In this document: positions 35,876 through 45,598 of the stretch, piece after piece
Position numbering within the stretch: position 1 is the first letter of the stretch
Layout of the letters: each line of letters starts with the position of its first letter
Source: Antitrichia curtipendula
Lineage: Eukaryota > Streptophyta > Bryopsida > Hypnales > Leucodontaceae
Direction of reading: 5' to 3'
Assembly: GCA_951230915.1 (NCBI GenBank)
Contig: OX579641.1
Coordinates: forward strand, 24,592,254 to 24,656,253
DNA length: 64,000 bases
Notes under the pieces: generated by a model
Told to the model about the DNA's origin: nothing
Databases searched by the model: none
What the model saw: only the letters and a program-made list of their open reading frames with translations
Position numbers and translations under genes: made by a program

Positions 35876-36452
35876 AATCATGGCAGGGACGGCGCCATCA
35901 TGTGGGAGCCTTGAGCATCACCTCCTGCTCAACTTGTCTCCCTCCCGATGGCGGCTCCCTCTCTCGATGTACACTCTCTCTCCGCAAGCTCCCATTGTGC
36001 GTGGTGACTACTCGATGTGCACTGTCTCGACGCGTCGAGCTCCCGTCGTGATTTTCGTTGTCGTCTCTCCGCCCTCCTCTTGCACTGTGCTCTTCCGCCG
36101 TACTCTTCCGTTGTAGGTCCTTTGTCTTCTTCCGCCGCGCGCTGGTACCGTATGTCCTCCCTCCTCTTCCGCCGCGCGTCGGTACTTCCTCCTCCCTCCT
36201 CTTCCGCCCACCTCTCTGCTTCTACGAGCTTGTGAGTCCGTGATCGAAACCGACTACATTGCGCGGTTGGGAGGAGTACGCCGATTTGCAGCAAGAGCAG
36301 CTCTTACTAGTCACCACCAACGTCCCGGACATCGACTTGCCACCAACGCTGAAGCAGTCGGAGCAGCGACTGAAGTCCACCGCCACGAACGTTGGGACAC
36401 CGATTTGCGCCGCGAAGCAAGTGCGGCTGCCGTGGTCACCACATTTTTGTGG
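35876..36452 (+). promoter_or_regulatory. Putative promoter and leader exon of the right-hand gene set
   Basis: A pyrimidine-rich, GC-richer island (CTCTCTCCGCCCTCCTCTTG and similar) that ends at a strong donor, TTTGTG|GTAAGT, near 36452. Pyrimidine-rich leaders with an intron are usual for plant genes. A frame with DIDLPPTLKQSEQRLKST runs to the donor, so part may be coding. Assigned by position: the first in-phase ATG exon follows at 37321. Confidence 0.4.
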
Positions 36453-36517
36453 TAAGTTCCAGTGTGTGAGAGCTAGTGAGAAAATCTAGAGAGGGTGAAG
36501 TTCAGTCTATTTTCCTG

Positions 36518-36652
36518 GACGGTGTGTTTCCTCTTGAATTTCCGTTGTATTTCCTCTTAGATTTCCGTTGTGTTTCCTCTTAGATTTCCGTTGTGTTTCC
36601 TCTTAGATTTACGGTGTGTTTCCTCTTAGACTTACGGTGTGTTTCCTCTTGC
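36518..36652. repeat. 23-bp tandem repeat
   Basis: About six units of TTCCGTTGTGTTTCCTCTTA plus GAT, with starts near 36541, 36564 and 36587 and further copies either side. It lies in the presumed leader intron of the right-hand gene. Confidence 0.85.
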
Positions 36653-37640
36653 ACATTCAACTTGGCTTGCTTGGCTCTGACTGAAGGTGCGGCAGCTCTG
36701 TTAGCACCAAAGATGCCACATGGAAGACAGTGAACTAGTTTGGTAGTACAGGTCTCCTTGTGTAATGGAGGTTTAGGTTCCTCTTGATTCAATCATGGTT
36801 GTTTGTTTTTCCAAATAATAATATTGCAGCTTCAGTTGCCTTCAGTTGACTCTTTCTCCCAAACGCATCACCATTTGAAAGGATCATGATTGAGAATAGT
36901 AGGCCGTGTTTGAAGTCTGTAAACTTGATTACAGTTTTAGTTCATTAATTTGTTGTAAGTTTTAGTTCAATCATGTGTTCATTTGTTTGAAGTTTAGGGT
37001 TGCGGGGTTATGTATGCAGAAGTTGTAGTTCACGCATGTGGAGAATTCAAGGAGGTGTCTTGTAGTTAGAGAGTTAAATAGATAGTCATTGTTTGAAAAT
37101 CAATTTACTTCGCTGCAATGTCTGTTTGCCATCGCATGCAAGCAATGTTTGAATTTGTATTATTTTAATTTGTCAATGCTTTGGGTTTTGTCAATGCTTA
37201 ATTTGAAACAGTATGCACATTCAGAAAAAACGAGACATCCTTCGAATACAATGTGGTCATTGTATATTAAATTATACACTGCTGGTTGTATACAGGTATT
37301 TGAAGTCAGTAAGAAAGATCATGGGAACACGGCGAGGCAAGGAAACAACACCAGTGTGGGATAATCCGTAAGCAATTCCACCCTAAACCCTACTACCGTG
37401 GAAGTTAACCCTATTACCCCCAAAACTTGTCCTATGACCGCGGACCTCGAAGCTTCCAGATACAGTTCTGTAGTTAGATTTCTACAATAATCTCATACAA
37501 AGTGATCCATAGGATCATCTGAAATATCGAGCAGCAGGCAAGATCCGCAAAAGGCCACATAAAAGTAGAAGGTCGAAGGCTAAGTAATTTGATAGATAGG
37601 AATATAACGGAATCTTCATGCTTCAAGTATGTTCACAATG

Positions 37641-38500
37641 AGACATCTGGAGTGCTCCAGATAAATCAAGATGTTATCACATCTGGAGTGCTCTAGATGA
37701 GAGTCAGTTAATTTGAAAGCATTCAGAGAGTTCCACCTCAAAGCTTGGAATCACTGAGTCATCTGGACTGCTCCAGATATTTGAAGAGAATATCCTATCT
37801 GGAGTGATCCAGATGAAAGTCAGTAAATTTGAAAGCACTGAGCGAGTTCTACCATCACGCCTGGAAACAATGAGTCATTTGGAGTGCTCCAGATTATTGA
37901 AGATAATATGTTATCTGGAGTGATCCAAATGAGTCACATAATTTGAAAGCACTGAGCGAGTTCAACCTTCAAGCATGGGCACAATGAGTCATCCGGAGTG
38001 CTCCAGATAATTGAATAAAATACCTCAGCTGGAGTGATCCAGATAAGAGTTTGAGAATCTGAAAGCAGTGAGCAAGTTCCGTATTAACGCTCCTAAAATA
38101 ACAAGGTTAGATGCAAGCTTATTGGTTGGATACGATTATCGCGCAGACATGAGGCCTCATATACGGTCTCAATTAGTCATCAGGAGTGATCCAGATGATT
38201 CAAAATCTTGTTTCATCTGGACAGATCCAGATGAGAGTCTTAGTGAGTTTCCCGTGAACTTACGCAGCATTGCAGGCTGGGGTGCACATTTCATGGACGA
38301 CTAGGAATAACGTTGAATCTCAAATGCATTAAGCATTGCCCAACGATCAGTCATCTGGAGTGTTCCAGATGTAGAAATAGGTCACCGCAGGTGGAGTGGT
38401 TGATAACCTAGTCGTAGAATTCTCAGGCGATTGGAAGTAGTGATCGGTTAGTGATGCACAATGCATGCTCGCAGTCAGTCATCTGGAGTGCTCCAGCTCA
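37641..38500. repeat. Right palindrome cluster within intron 1
   Basis: At least twelve copies of the palindrome. Exact ATCTGGAGTGCTCCAGAT is at 37645-37662 and exact ATCTGGAGTGATCCAGAT at 37797-37814. Variants stand near 37681, 37761, 37875, 37913, 37990, 38028, 38181, 38212, 38352 and 38480. From 37641 to 38060 they sit in about four tandem units of 115 bp, two palindromes per unit, with AATTTGAAAGCACTGAGCGA between. The array fills the inferred first intron of the right-hand gene. Confidence 0.85.
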
Positions 38501-39863
38501 ATGAAGAGGCTAGGTGCAGTCGATGGTCACCTTCACATCTAACTAGCTCTTGGTTGAATGCAGTGATGAGTTTCTTCAGGATGGACCTGAGGACGCGTGC
38601 CCAATTAAGCTCAGACCCTTTTGTGACGGATGGGTTCATCAATTTCATTACAGTGGGAAATTGCACACAGCGGCGGTCTATTGCTGCTTAAGCAAAGTCA
38701 GTGAATGGGGGATCCAGTGGAAGAAGGATGAAGATGAACGCGTGCGAATTGTCCCAAAACTTATGAGTGGTATGAAAGTGCACCGCGACGTCGGCCTTGA
38801 CATTCTAGAAATGCAGGGTCTTGACAACGATACTGCGCTCCTAGTCATTGAGGAGAAAATGCCCGGATCGGATAGTACAAGAATCTACGGCCTCATCCTC
38901 GATTACAGCTCGATGGAGTTGAGTCACTGCGAATCACTGGTGGAACAATCGTTACTGGATCCCAAAGGCGGCATCCCGAAGTGGACGCCGAAGGAAATGC
39001 AAGTTACTTGGAGCATAATTGAGGAGGCTCGCCAAGACAGCAGCCGAAGCAAGGCATCCCAGGCAATAGTACCAGTCGCAGATGCAACACCGTTGCCAAA
39101 GAAAAAGGGGAAGAAACGGAGGTCCCTGACCGGAGCACCAGGAGACAAGACGGCTGCAGAAGATGCTGCCAGTAAGCTGACCATTTCCGCTTGCATTGCA
39201 ATGAAGGAGGCTGAGATAAAGAAGCTCGACTCCAAGCAGTTGAAAGTGATGAAGGCATTGTACAAAGCTCACTTCGACTGCATGTACAAATGGAAGAAAC
39301 AACCCTTTGTCGACGCCAGTGGTGACGTCCTGCGGGTGTACTTCGACTATCTTCACAGGGCCCCAGAAGGAAGGCTAGTGTATCAAGGCATTGAGGATAC
39401 CCGATTACCTGGTATGATGAACAGAGCACGCCTAGAAACTGACTTTAACGCTGATTGGAGAGTCATTACAGTGCTTCCTATAAAAATCGGGCCATACAGC
39501 GCAGAAGGGAGGGCGACGTATTTTGATACCTGTCCAAAGCTGGAATCCATCACAAGACAAACCCACTACTTTATTATTGGGGGACAACACACAGTGGAGG
39601 CCTACAAGAAACTTGTCGAAAACGGAGAAATTCCCGAATCGGATGTTCATGAAGCCTCTTGCTTTAAAATCATCCCAATCTTTGCGCCGCGAAGCAAATT
39701 CTCGGACGTGATACACCTCTCTCGAGCTCTAAACCAGAACGTCGCTGGTGAACAGAAGGAGCAATCATTTCTCACGCAGCTACTTACCGCAAGAATCAAA
39801 TGGAGGGAGATGGGAAGTCCACAACCAGCGTATGGCGGCCGACCACACACTCCTGCGTATAAT

Positions 39864-40178
39864 GTACGTTTATTCTTTTCTATATTTTTTTTCTTTCATA
39901 AAATATTGTTAGAAATGGACATCACATTACACCCATCTAAATCACTTCTGATGGTCGAATCTGTGAGTCCGTGATGGTTTCAAATGTCAATCCATTGTTG
40001 CTTTCACCTGGAGTGATCCAGATGGTGTCCATTGCTTCTGCTCGTGGTATTATAGTCTTCGGGATTATAGTTCTCAAATAGGTCATCTGGTTCACTCCAG
40101 CTGCTTGTTTTGATTTTCTCTAATGTCGACAAATAACATGGATGTAAAACTAATTCTGTATCATTATGCATTCAAGAG
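39864..40178 (+). other. Intron 2 of the right-hand gene, with palindromes
   Basis: Donor AAT|GTACGT and acceptor CAAGAG|TTTGTT, both phase 0. Palindrome variants lie near 40008 (CTGGAGTGATCCAGAT) and 40085 (ATCTGGTTCACTCCAGCT). Confidence 0.55.
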
Positions 40179-43135
40179 TTTGTTCCACTGATCTCAACTA
40201 TTTTCACCTCCGTCAAAGGGACCGACACAAGTGAAACAAAAATCCCATTGTTATTTCTGGAGGATGACGTTGACGTAGAGAAGTGGGTAAGGATTGAGAG
40301 GGAGTATGTGCAATACATTCTTCCGGGCAATGAGGACAAACTACCGGATCCAGCGAAAGGATTGCGGAAGCGCCTGACTCTATTTGATTTTAAGACTCTA
40401 TACGGGTTGCGGGTGGAGGATATCAACTTCCTTGCAGATCGGGTGCAGAATAAGGAGATAACTGTGAAAAGCTCGAAGGCCAAGCGAAAAGGCGGAGGCC
40501 CGACACTGGAGACCCTACCGGAAGCTGGAGCTAGAGAACGATACATCCGAGCCATGAAGAATGAGATGATGCTTCATTACCGGCAGTACCATCTTCCCAG
40601 CAAGAAGCCGGAATACGTTCCATACCCCGATTCGGAGTTCGAGGAATTTGCTACTGAGATGAAGTTTGGACGTCCCGAATTACAGCTTTGGGTGGACAGA
40701 GCCATGGCAATGGACACAGGGAAGAATTGGCTTGAAGGTCGGTCGAAGGGCTTAAACAAGACGTCCGACCCCGCGGACTGTCTCAAATTTGTGCACGACA
40801 TGTGGAATGCATTCATCACGGCGAAAGCCCAAGTCGCAGTGGCAGAGGCAATGGAGAAAGGATTTGCAGAGAAGTACCTATCAAAAATCATGGACGATAA
40901 TATGTGGAACATCAACGGCATTCTAATGCAACAGGACGTTGTAGCATGGCGTGGCGAAGGGATGAGGCACTTGTACATCTGGTATTTGTTTGAAGCCACG
41001 GCTACGGGACCGCGGGCAAAGTTTTTGGAAGACCGGAATCTGCGACGTGTTTTTGATGCTCTGGAAAGCGTGGAGAAGAATGGCACCTCCGTTCGGTCAC
41101 CAACGATTCTCATGACGGATGCTCAAGGATTCCATGAAGTAGTGGCTCACTTGTACAAATGGAAGTTGGAGATCGCGCACAAAATTTGGGACTAGCACGT
41201 GATTCACTACATTGTTGGACGCGATCACGGCTTTCCAGAAACTGCCACTGGAAGCGAATTCGTGATGTCCGTAATTTTCTGCTTTGGATACAATGAAACG
41301 GAAAGCGCGCAGAGCCGCTTCAACTACTACTTCCCCTCTCAATAAGTATACAGTTCTGTATACAATTCGGAGGCAATCCCGGCTGACGTAAACAGTTCAT
41401 GGAGGCGTCGTGGTGTGCCCTATCTGAGTGCAAATTCCGCACTTGTATTATTCGGAGGGTTAATACGAGATGACATGGTGCTTGTTAACGTGAACGGGGG
41501 ACCAGAGATCACTCACCTGGGAATGGTAAGACCAAACGATGGAAACTGGTTGTTATTGTTGTTATATGTTGTAGTCTTAGTCATCTTGTATTCCTAGTGA
41601 TCTTGTGAATTAACTGGCGATCGTTGTATTGTACCAGTGGGGAAGGGTGAAGGTTTTGGAAGTATTTAACTCTGCGGAGGCGGAGAAAGCTGGGATAATT
41701 ACTGCCAGACAAATGCAGGAGCAATTTGCAGTCAACGTCCCGCAAGAAGAACCGCCCGATGTTGAGGAACTCTCAGACAGTGACACGGAAACTCCAGAAA
41801 ACACCGGCGAACAATACTCTGAAAAGAGCGATGATGAGCCTCCAAAGCGCAAGTCACCCGAGGTGAGTGTTGCATGAACTTCATGCATCTGGATTGCTCC
41901 AGTTGTTCGTTTGGAGAGTGTTTGTGGACCTAGTCTCATATTCTAGACATTGTTATTGCAGGTGTCCTCTCCTCCACCATCATTGCCGCCTAAGAAGTTG
42001 AAGGACCCATCCGCAAAGAAAACTGCGGAAAATCCACTTTCCGCAGTCACGACAGAGGGAACAAGCAAGCAGAAGAAGAGGAAACTTTCGGAGTTGGTGG
42101 AAGATACCCTACCAGTTTTAAATCGTAAGAAGGCGGGTCAACCAAAGCAGAACCTGAATGCACGATTTATGGAGTCGGAGAGACGAGGAGAGGGGAGTAA
42201 TGCGTCCCCAGGGAATCCGGATGTTTGTGATTCAGTGGATGCCGCAGCTGAGGTTGTTCAACAGGAAAGGGATGCTGCATCAGCATTACTATCTTTCCCA
42301 AGTACTGGTCAAGTTGCTCACACTCCGGGATCTACTGTTGCTGAGTCTGATGGACTGGAGGGCCATGCTGCTAGAGCGAGGAAGGATGGAGCTGCGCCTA
42401 GTTCATCTGGAATAGTCCAGATGGACCCAACTGAAATCGGTGCTCCGGAGATGTCTGGACCTATTTGGGATGACACACTAGAAGACTTGAGCCCATTGAG
42501 TCCCAACTTGCGCCGTCATAACGATGCAAATGTCGCAGAGAAGGTTAGATCTAGGGGATAGCATTACAACTCTGTATCATTTTCATTGTTTGAATAAACT
42601 GGACAGCTTTGACTGCATTTATAGTATCAGGTGATGAATAAGTTCCATTTTGATTCATTTTACTCAGGGATGCGTATGTGTGTGTTCTTCCTTGTCTCCC
42701 AGGATGTTCCCATTGCTGTGGTACATGACTCTTTCGTAGGAGTGTTGAATGTTGTGACCCCCGACGTGATCATCAAACAGAAGGTTGCGGGTGACAAGGT
42801 GACTGGCGTTGAGGTAGAGGAGGGGATTCGGGGTGACGAGTTAAAGAAGAAGGATGATGTGATGGTGGAAAGTAATCCTGGGAAAGACAAGGCTGGTGGA
42901 GTAGGCGTGGTGGAGGTGGAGAAGGAGGCTAGCGTGATGGAGGTCGAGAAGGAGACTAGTAAGCTGGAGAAGGAGAAGGAGGCTAACGTGATGGAGGTGG
43001 AGAAGGATTCTCATTTGGGTGTCCCGAAAGGTGCTTCTCGTGACCTCTTCGACTAGTTTATTTTCTACTGGGACTTTCATTGTTTGTAACGGTTGTATCC
43101 TGCCTGTAACTGGTTCCTTTGTTTGTTGTCTTCAG

Positions 43136-43788
43136 ATCTTGTTTCGGATTCATTGACGAAGAAGACTGTATCAAGTAAGGTATCTATAAGGCAATACGTC
43201 GTGGTTCTGGACTTGAACGGACTTCTTATTCATCGTACTTATAAGGATAACAAATCTGGCTTTACTTGGAGACCTGGTCTCAAGAACTTCCTTGACTGGC
43301 TCTTCCGTAGGGTACGAATAATATTTTGGAGCAGTATGCAAGATAAGAACATGTGCAAACTGCTAGCAAAGATGCTGTCGGCTACCGCTTTTGGCCCTAC
43401 AGAATGCACATATCTTTCGCAGGCTTCGTGCACTCTGTCTTCATACTGAGACCCAGCGAACCCAAATAAACCAGTATTTTTGAAGGATTTGTCAACCCTG
43501 GTTCAGATGGGCGATGTTCAGTCTGTAGAGAATGTCTTTTTGGTTGACGACAGTCCGATTAAGAACTTATTGAACCTTGTTGACAATGTTGTTCACCCAG
43601 CGACCTGGTCTGGTGAATTAGGCGATAACTTCTTGTCACGAACTTTGAAGCCTTGGCTTGAAGGTCTTTTAAAGTGCAACGAAGCTGTGCAGGTTTATGT
43701 CAAAGCCAACCCACTTTTCGGGTGCCAACTGCCGGTGGATCCAGTGGGTAGTGTAGGATTCCAGGTTCTGAAGGGTGTAAAGTATTAA
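43136..43788 (+). pseudogene. FCP1/NIF-like HAD phosphatase domain
   Basis: After acceptor TTGTCTTCAG the frame gives a full FCP1 homology (NLI-interacting factor) domain of the HAD superfamily. These phosphatases act on phosphoserine or phosphothreonine, often on the RNA polymerase II tail. Motif I is VVLDLNGLLI (nucleophile Asp at 43210-43212); the second Asp of the usual DxDx(T/V) is Asn, a variant I recall in a plant subgroup. TWRPGLKNFLDWL, IIFWSSM, NKPVFLKDL and the motif III-type FLVDDSP follow in family order. One TGA (43447-43449) interrupts LSSY-DPANPNKP; CGA to TGA would explain it. The domain ends normally at TAA 43786-43788. It begins in phase 1, so it is probably the last exon of the preceding gene or of a separate one. 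A palindrome follows near 43812. Confidence 0.75.
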
Positions 43789-44351
43789 GACTGTGGAATG
43801 TTAGGCTGCGTTCATCTGGGGCGCTCCAGATGATCTCTTTTCAGGGTTTTCTTAACCCCTGGACACAGTATTGTTGTAGATAGGACTAGGTGCAGACTCT
43901 CTGACATTTTGTATCAATCTATAACTGTTGTAAATGTCTTTTTTTAAAACTACCTTACAACTACTTTATATATTAGGATGACGGCGATAATGTTGTGTTT
44001 GTGTCATTTTAAAAATTTAATTGGCAGTTTAAACGCAAGTTCCTTAATTACATGGGTGGAATTTGGAATATTAGACAAGAGCAATGATGAATGTCAACAT
44101 GTAGTATTTCGAATTACAGATTTTGTCAGAAATTTTAACAACATTGCACACTGTCGTCAGAATTTGGGTTAGGACAATAAGGGAAATGTACTGGTAATGT
44201 GCTTTCTTTGGTGAACATTGAATGTGTGAATTTTATGCTCTGTAATGGACCCTCTAATCAGTGGTATTTGGTAATCTACACCAGGAGCACTCCTGTTGAA
44301 TATTGGTCGTCCGTTCACAATTGACCATGTGTTGTCACGTGGGTCTTTGCA

Positions 44352-44772
44352 GAGAGTGGTGATCCTGGTATTGACAGGTGTTTTGTGCACTGAGGCTGCT
44401 GTCGTGGATGTTCGACAAAACAAACAGATTGAGGCCTTCCAGGATTTAGTTGGTTTTATGCTGTCGAAGACTTCCGTTGGTATCTGGTCGAACATGACCA
44501 CTTCTAAATTGGAGGAGCTCCTTCCACGGATACTTCCAAGGAATTTTATTGCGATGTTATTTCTTATTAAAGGTTGTGACTTACCAAGCAGTTCAGACAA
44601 GTACTCCAATAGAGGCGACCTCTTCTCATATCTCTTTAGTAAAATGGCATGGCGCAACTTGCTTAGAAATTGCACCCTTGTATTCTCTGATGTGGATCCC
44701 CTAACCCAGAAGGTTTCTATAATACCCCCAGTTGTACATATTAGGGACACCCAACCAGCAGATTTGAAATAG
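44352..44772 (+). CDS. Degenerate FCP1-like domain lacking catalytic aspartates
   Basis: After a good acceptor (GGGTCTTTGCAG) the frame runs 139 codons plus a stop, without interruption. The layout follows the FCP1 homology domain: RVVILVLTGVLC where LDLDGTL would be, VGIWSNMTTSKLEELLPRIL for the IWSS/N segment, then NCTLVFSDVDPL and IIPPVVHIRD where LLIDDSP and NPP stand. Both motif I aspartates and the DD of motif III are replaced, so I predict a fold without phosphatase activity. It lies within the large element, downstream of the apparently catalytic copy, and may be a duplicate kept for binding or simply a decayed one. Upstream exons are not identified. The opposite-strand frame over the same bases is rejected. 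Confidence 0.5.
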
Positions 44773-44898
44773 ACTACCTTCAGAATTGCAAACAATGCTT
44801 TATTTGTATTCAATTCCTATTCTTTCATACATCTAAATAAAAAAAATGGTGGTTCCACTACCTTTCTTTATTATACAACTATCACTGTGTGATGGTGA

Positions 44899-45240
44899 AG
44901 GGAGAACATCAGAACGTCTCCAGACGTCCAATTCCCATTCCCAAGTTCAGTGTTAGAATTGTCAAATGAAAATGTAATGTAGAGGGGAGGACATCAGAAC
45001 GTCTCCAGACGTCCAATTCCCATTCTCAAGTTTAGTGTTAGAATTGTCAAATGAAAATGTAATGTAGAGGGGAGGACATTAGAACGTCTCCAGATGTCCA
45101 ATTCCCGTTCCCAAACTTAGTGTCGGAGTTGTCAAATGAATGTGTAATGTAGAGGGGAGGACTTGAGAACGTCTCCAGACATCCAATTCTCAAATTCTGA
45201 GTTGGAAATGTCAATTACTAATGCTATGGGTTGACAATCA
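44899..45240. repeat. 85-bp tandem repeat near the right end of the large element
   Basis: Four units at an exact 85-bp spacing (AGAACGTCTCCAGACGTCC near 44911, 44996, 45081 and 45166). Each contains ACGTCTCCAGACGT, a near-palindrome that includes the CTCCAG half of the element motif. Its subterminal position resembles the transposase-binding arrays of large plant transposons. Confidence 0.85.
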
Positions 45241-45563
45241 TGAGATGATCTCTAAATCTCCAATCCCCAACTCGAGTGTTGGAATTCCTCCGTTTCATGA
45301 TGAATGTGGAGGACTTAGCCAATCACGTGGAGATGGAAGAATGTAAATTCTCATTGCTTACACCAAATTGAGGACCTCGTGTACAAACATCACGATAGTT
45401 CCAGATAATTTTGCTAACTATATGCAAGTAACCATTGTCTACATGTTTCATTGCCCAATTATGAAATGTTTTCCTTTGTATTGTCACTGGCACAAGGCTC
45501 TGACTTCACCTAATATAGGTAGTAATTAGCTGGAGTGATTTTCCAAAACAGTCCAGAATTCTT

Positions 45564-45594
45564 CCCAAAGTCCAAATATAATTAAATGCGGCAT
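45564..45594 (-). repeat. Right terminal inverted repeat of the large element
   Basis: Reverse complement begins ATGCCGCATTTAAT and continues TATATTTGGACTTTGGG, matching the left end. A palindrome half-site (CTGGAGTGATT) lies about 30 bp inside it, near 45533. Confidence 0.75.
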
Positions 45595-45598
45595 ATTT

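Larger units (their letters stand above)
37321..43056 (+). pseudogene. Right-hand multi-exon gene with a ParB/Srx-like segment
   Basis: Exons inferred from splice sites and phase: 37321-37367, 38564-39863, 40179-41525, 41638-41862, 41962-42543, 42703-43056. The first joins MGTRRGKETTPVWDNP to DEFLQDGPEDACPIKL. Codons about 340-430 hold YFIIGGQHTVEAYKKL, then FKIIPIFAP and HLSRALNQN. This order (Gly-Gly-x-His loop, strand, helix ending in Asn) recalls the ParB/sulfiredoxin fold. Exon 3 is rich in helices and charges; exons 4-6 are low-complexity, acidic and Lys/Pro-rich, with VMEVEKE repeats. TAG 41193-41195 and TAA 41343-41345 interrupt exon 3, while the frame and family-like composition continue through both. 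Introns 1, 2 and 4 contain palindromes. The last exon may instead splice on to the FCP1-like exon at 43136. I infer an accessory DNA-binding or regulatory protein of the element. Confidence 0.55.
22185..45594. mobile_element. 23.4-kb DNA element with inverted ends and divergent gene sets
   Basis: The left end (22185-22214) and the inverted right end (45565-45594) match at 28 of 30 positions; the core is TATATTTGGACTTTGG. ATTT lies directly outside both ends (22181-22184 and 45595-45598), a possible 4-bp target duplication. Inside are a minus-strand DDE-like gene (22940-26432) and a plus-strand set (37321-44772), transcribed outward from a central region. An 18-bp palindrome recurs throughout. 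The arrangement of inverted ends, transposase-like gene, accessory genes and repeated binding-site-like motifs is that of a cut-and-paste transposon. I do not recognise this exact combination. The alternative is two related elements lying back to back that share end sequences. Confidence 0.7.

Noticed and set aside
35853..36489. Several overlapping frames on both strands near 36 kb
   Set aside because: Pyrimidine-rich leader-like sequence opens many frames at once; only the donor at 36452 seemed meaningful.
38068..38304. 78-codon plus frame inside the right palindrome cluster
   Set aside because: Lies in the inferred first intron and is made partly of palindrome repeats.
44169..44813. Long minus-strand open frame opposite the second FCP1-like domain
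   Set aside because: The plus frame follows the FCP1 domain layout and a good acceptor; the minus frame has no family resemblance. Treated as a shadow.
22185..45594. Large element as a known KDZ, CACTA or Maverick element
   Set aside because: The ends do not begin CACTA, no protein-primed polymerase or capsid genes are present, and the core motifs differ from the KDZ signatures I remember.
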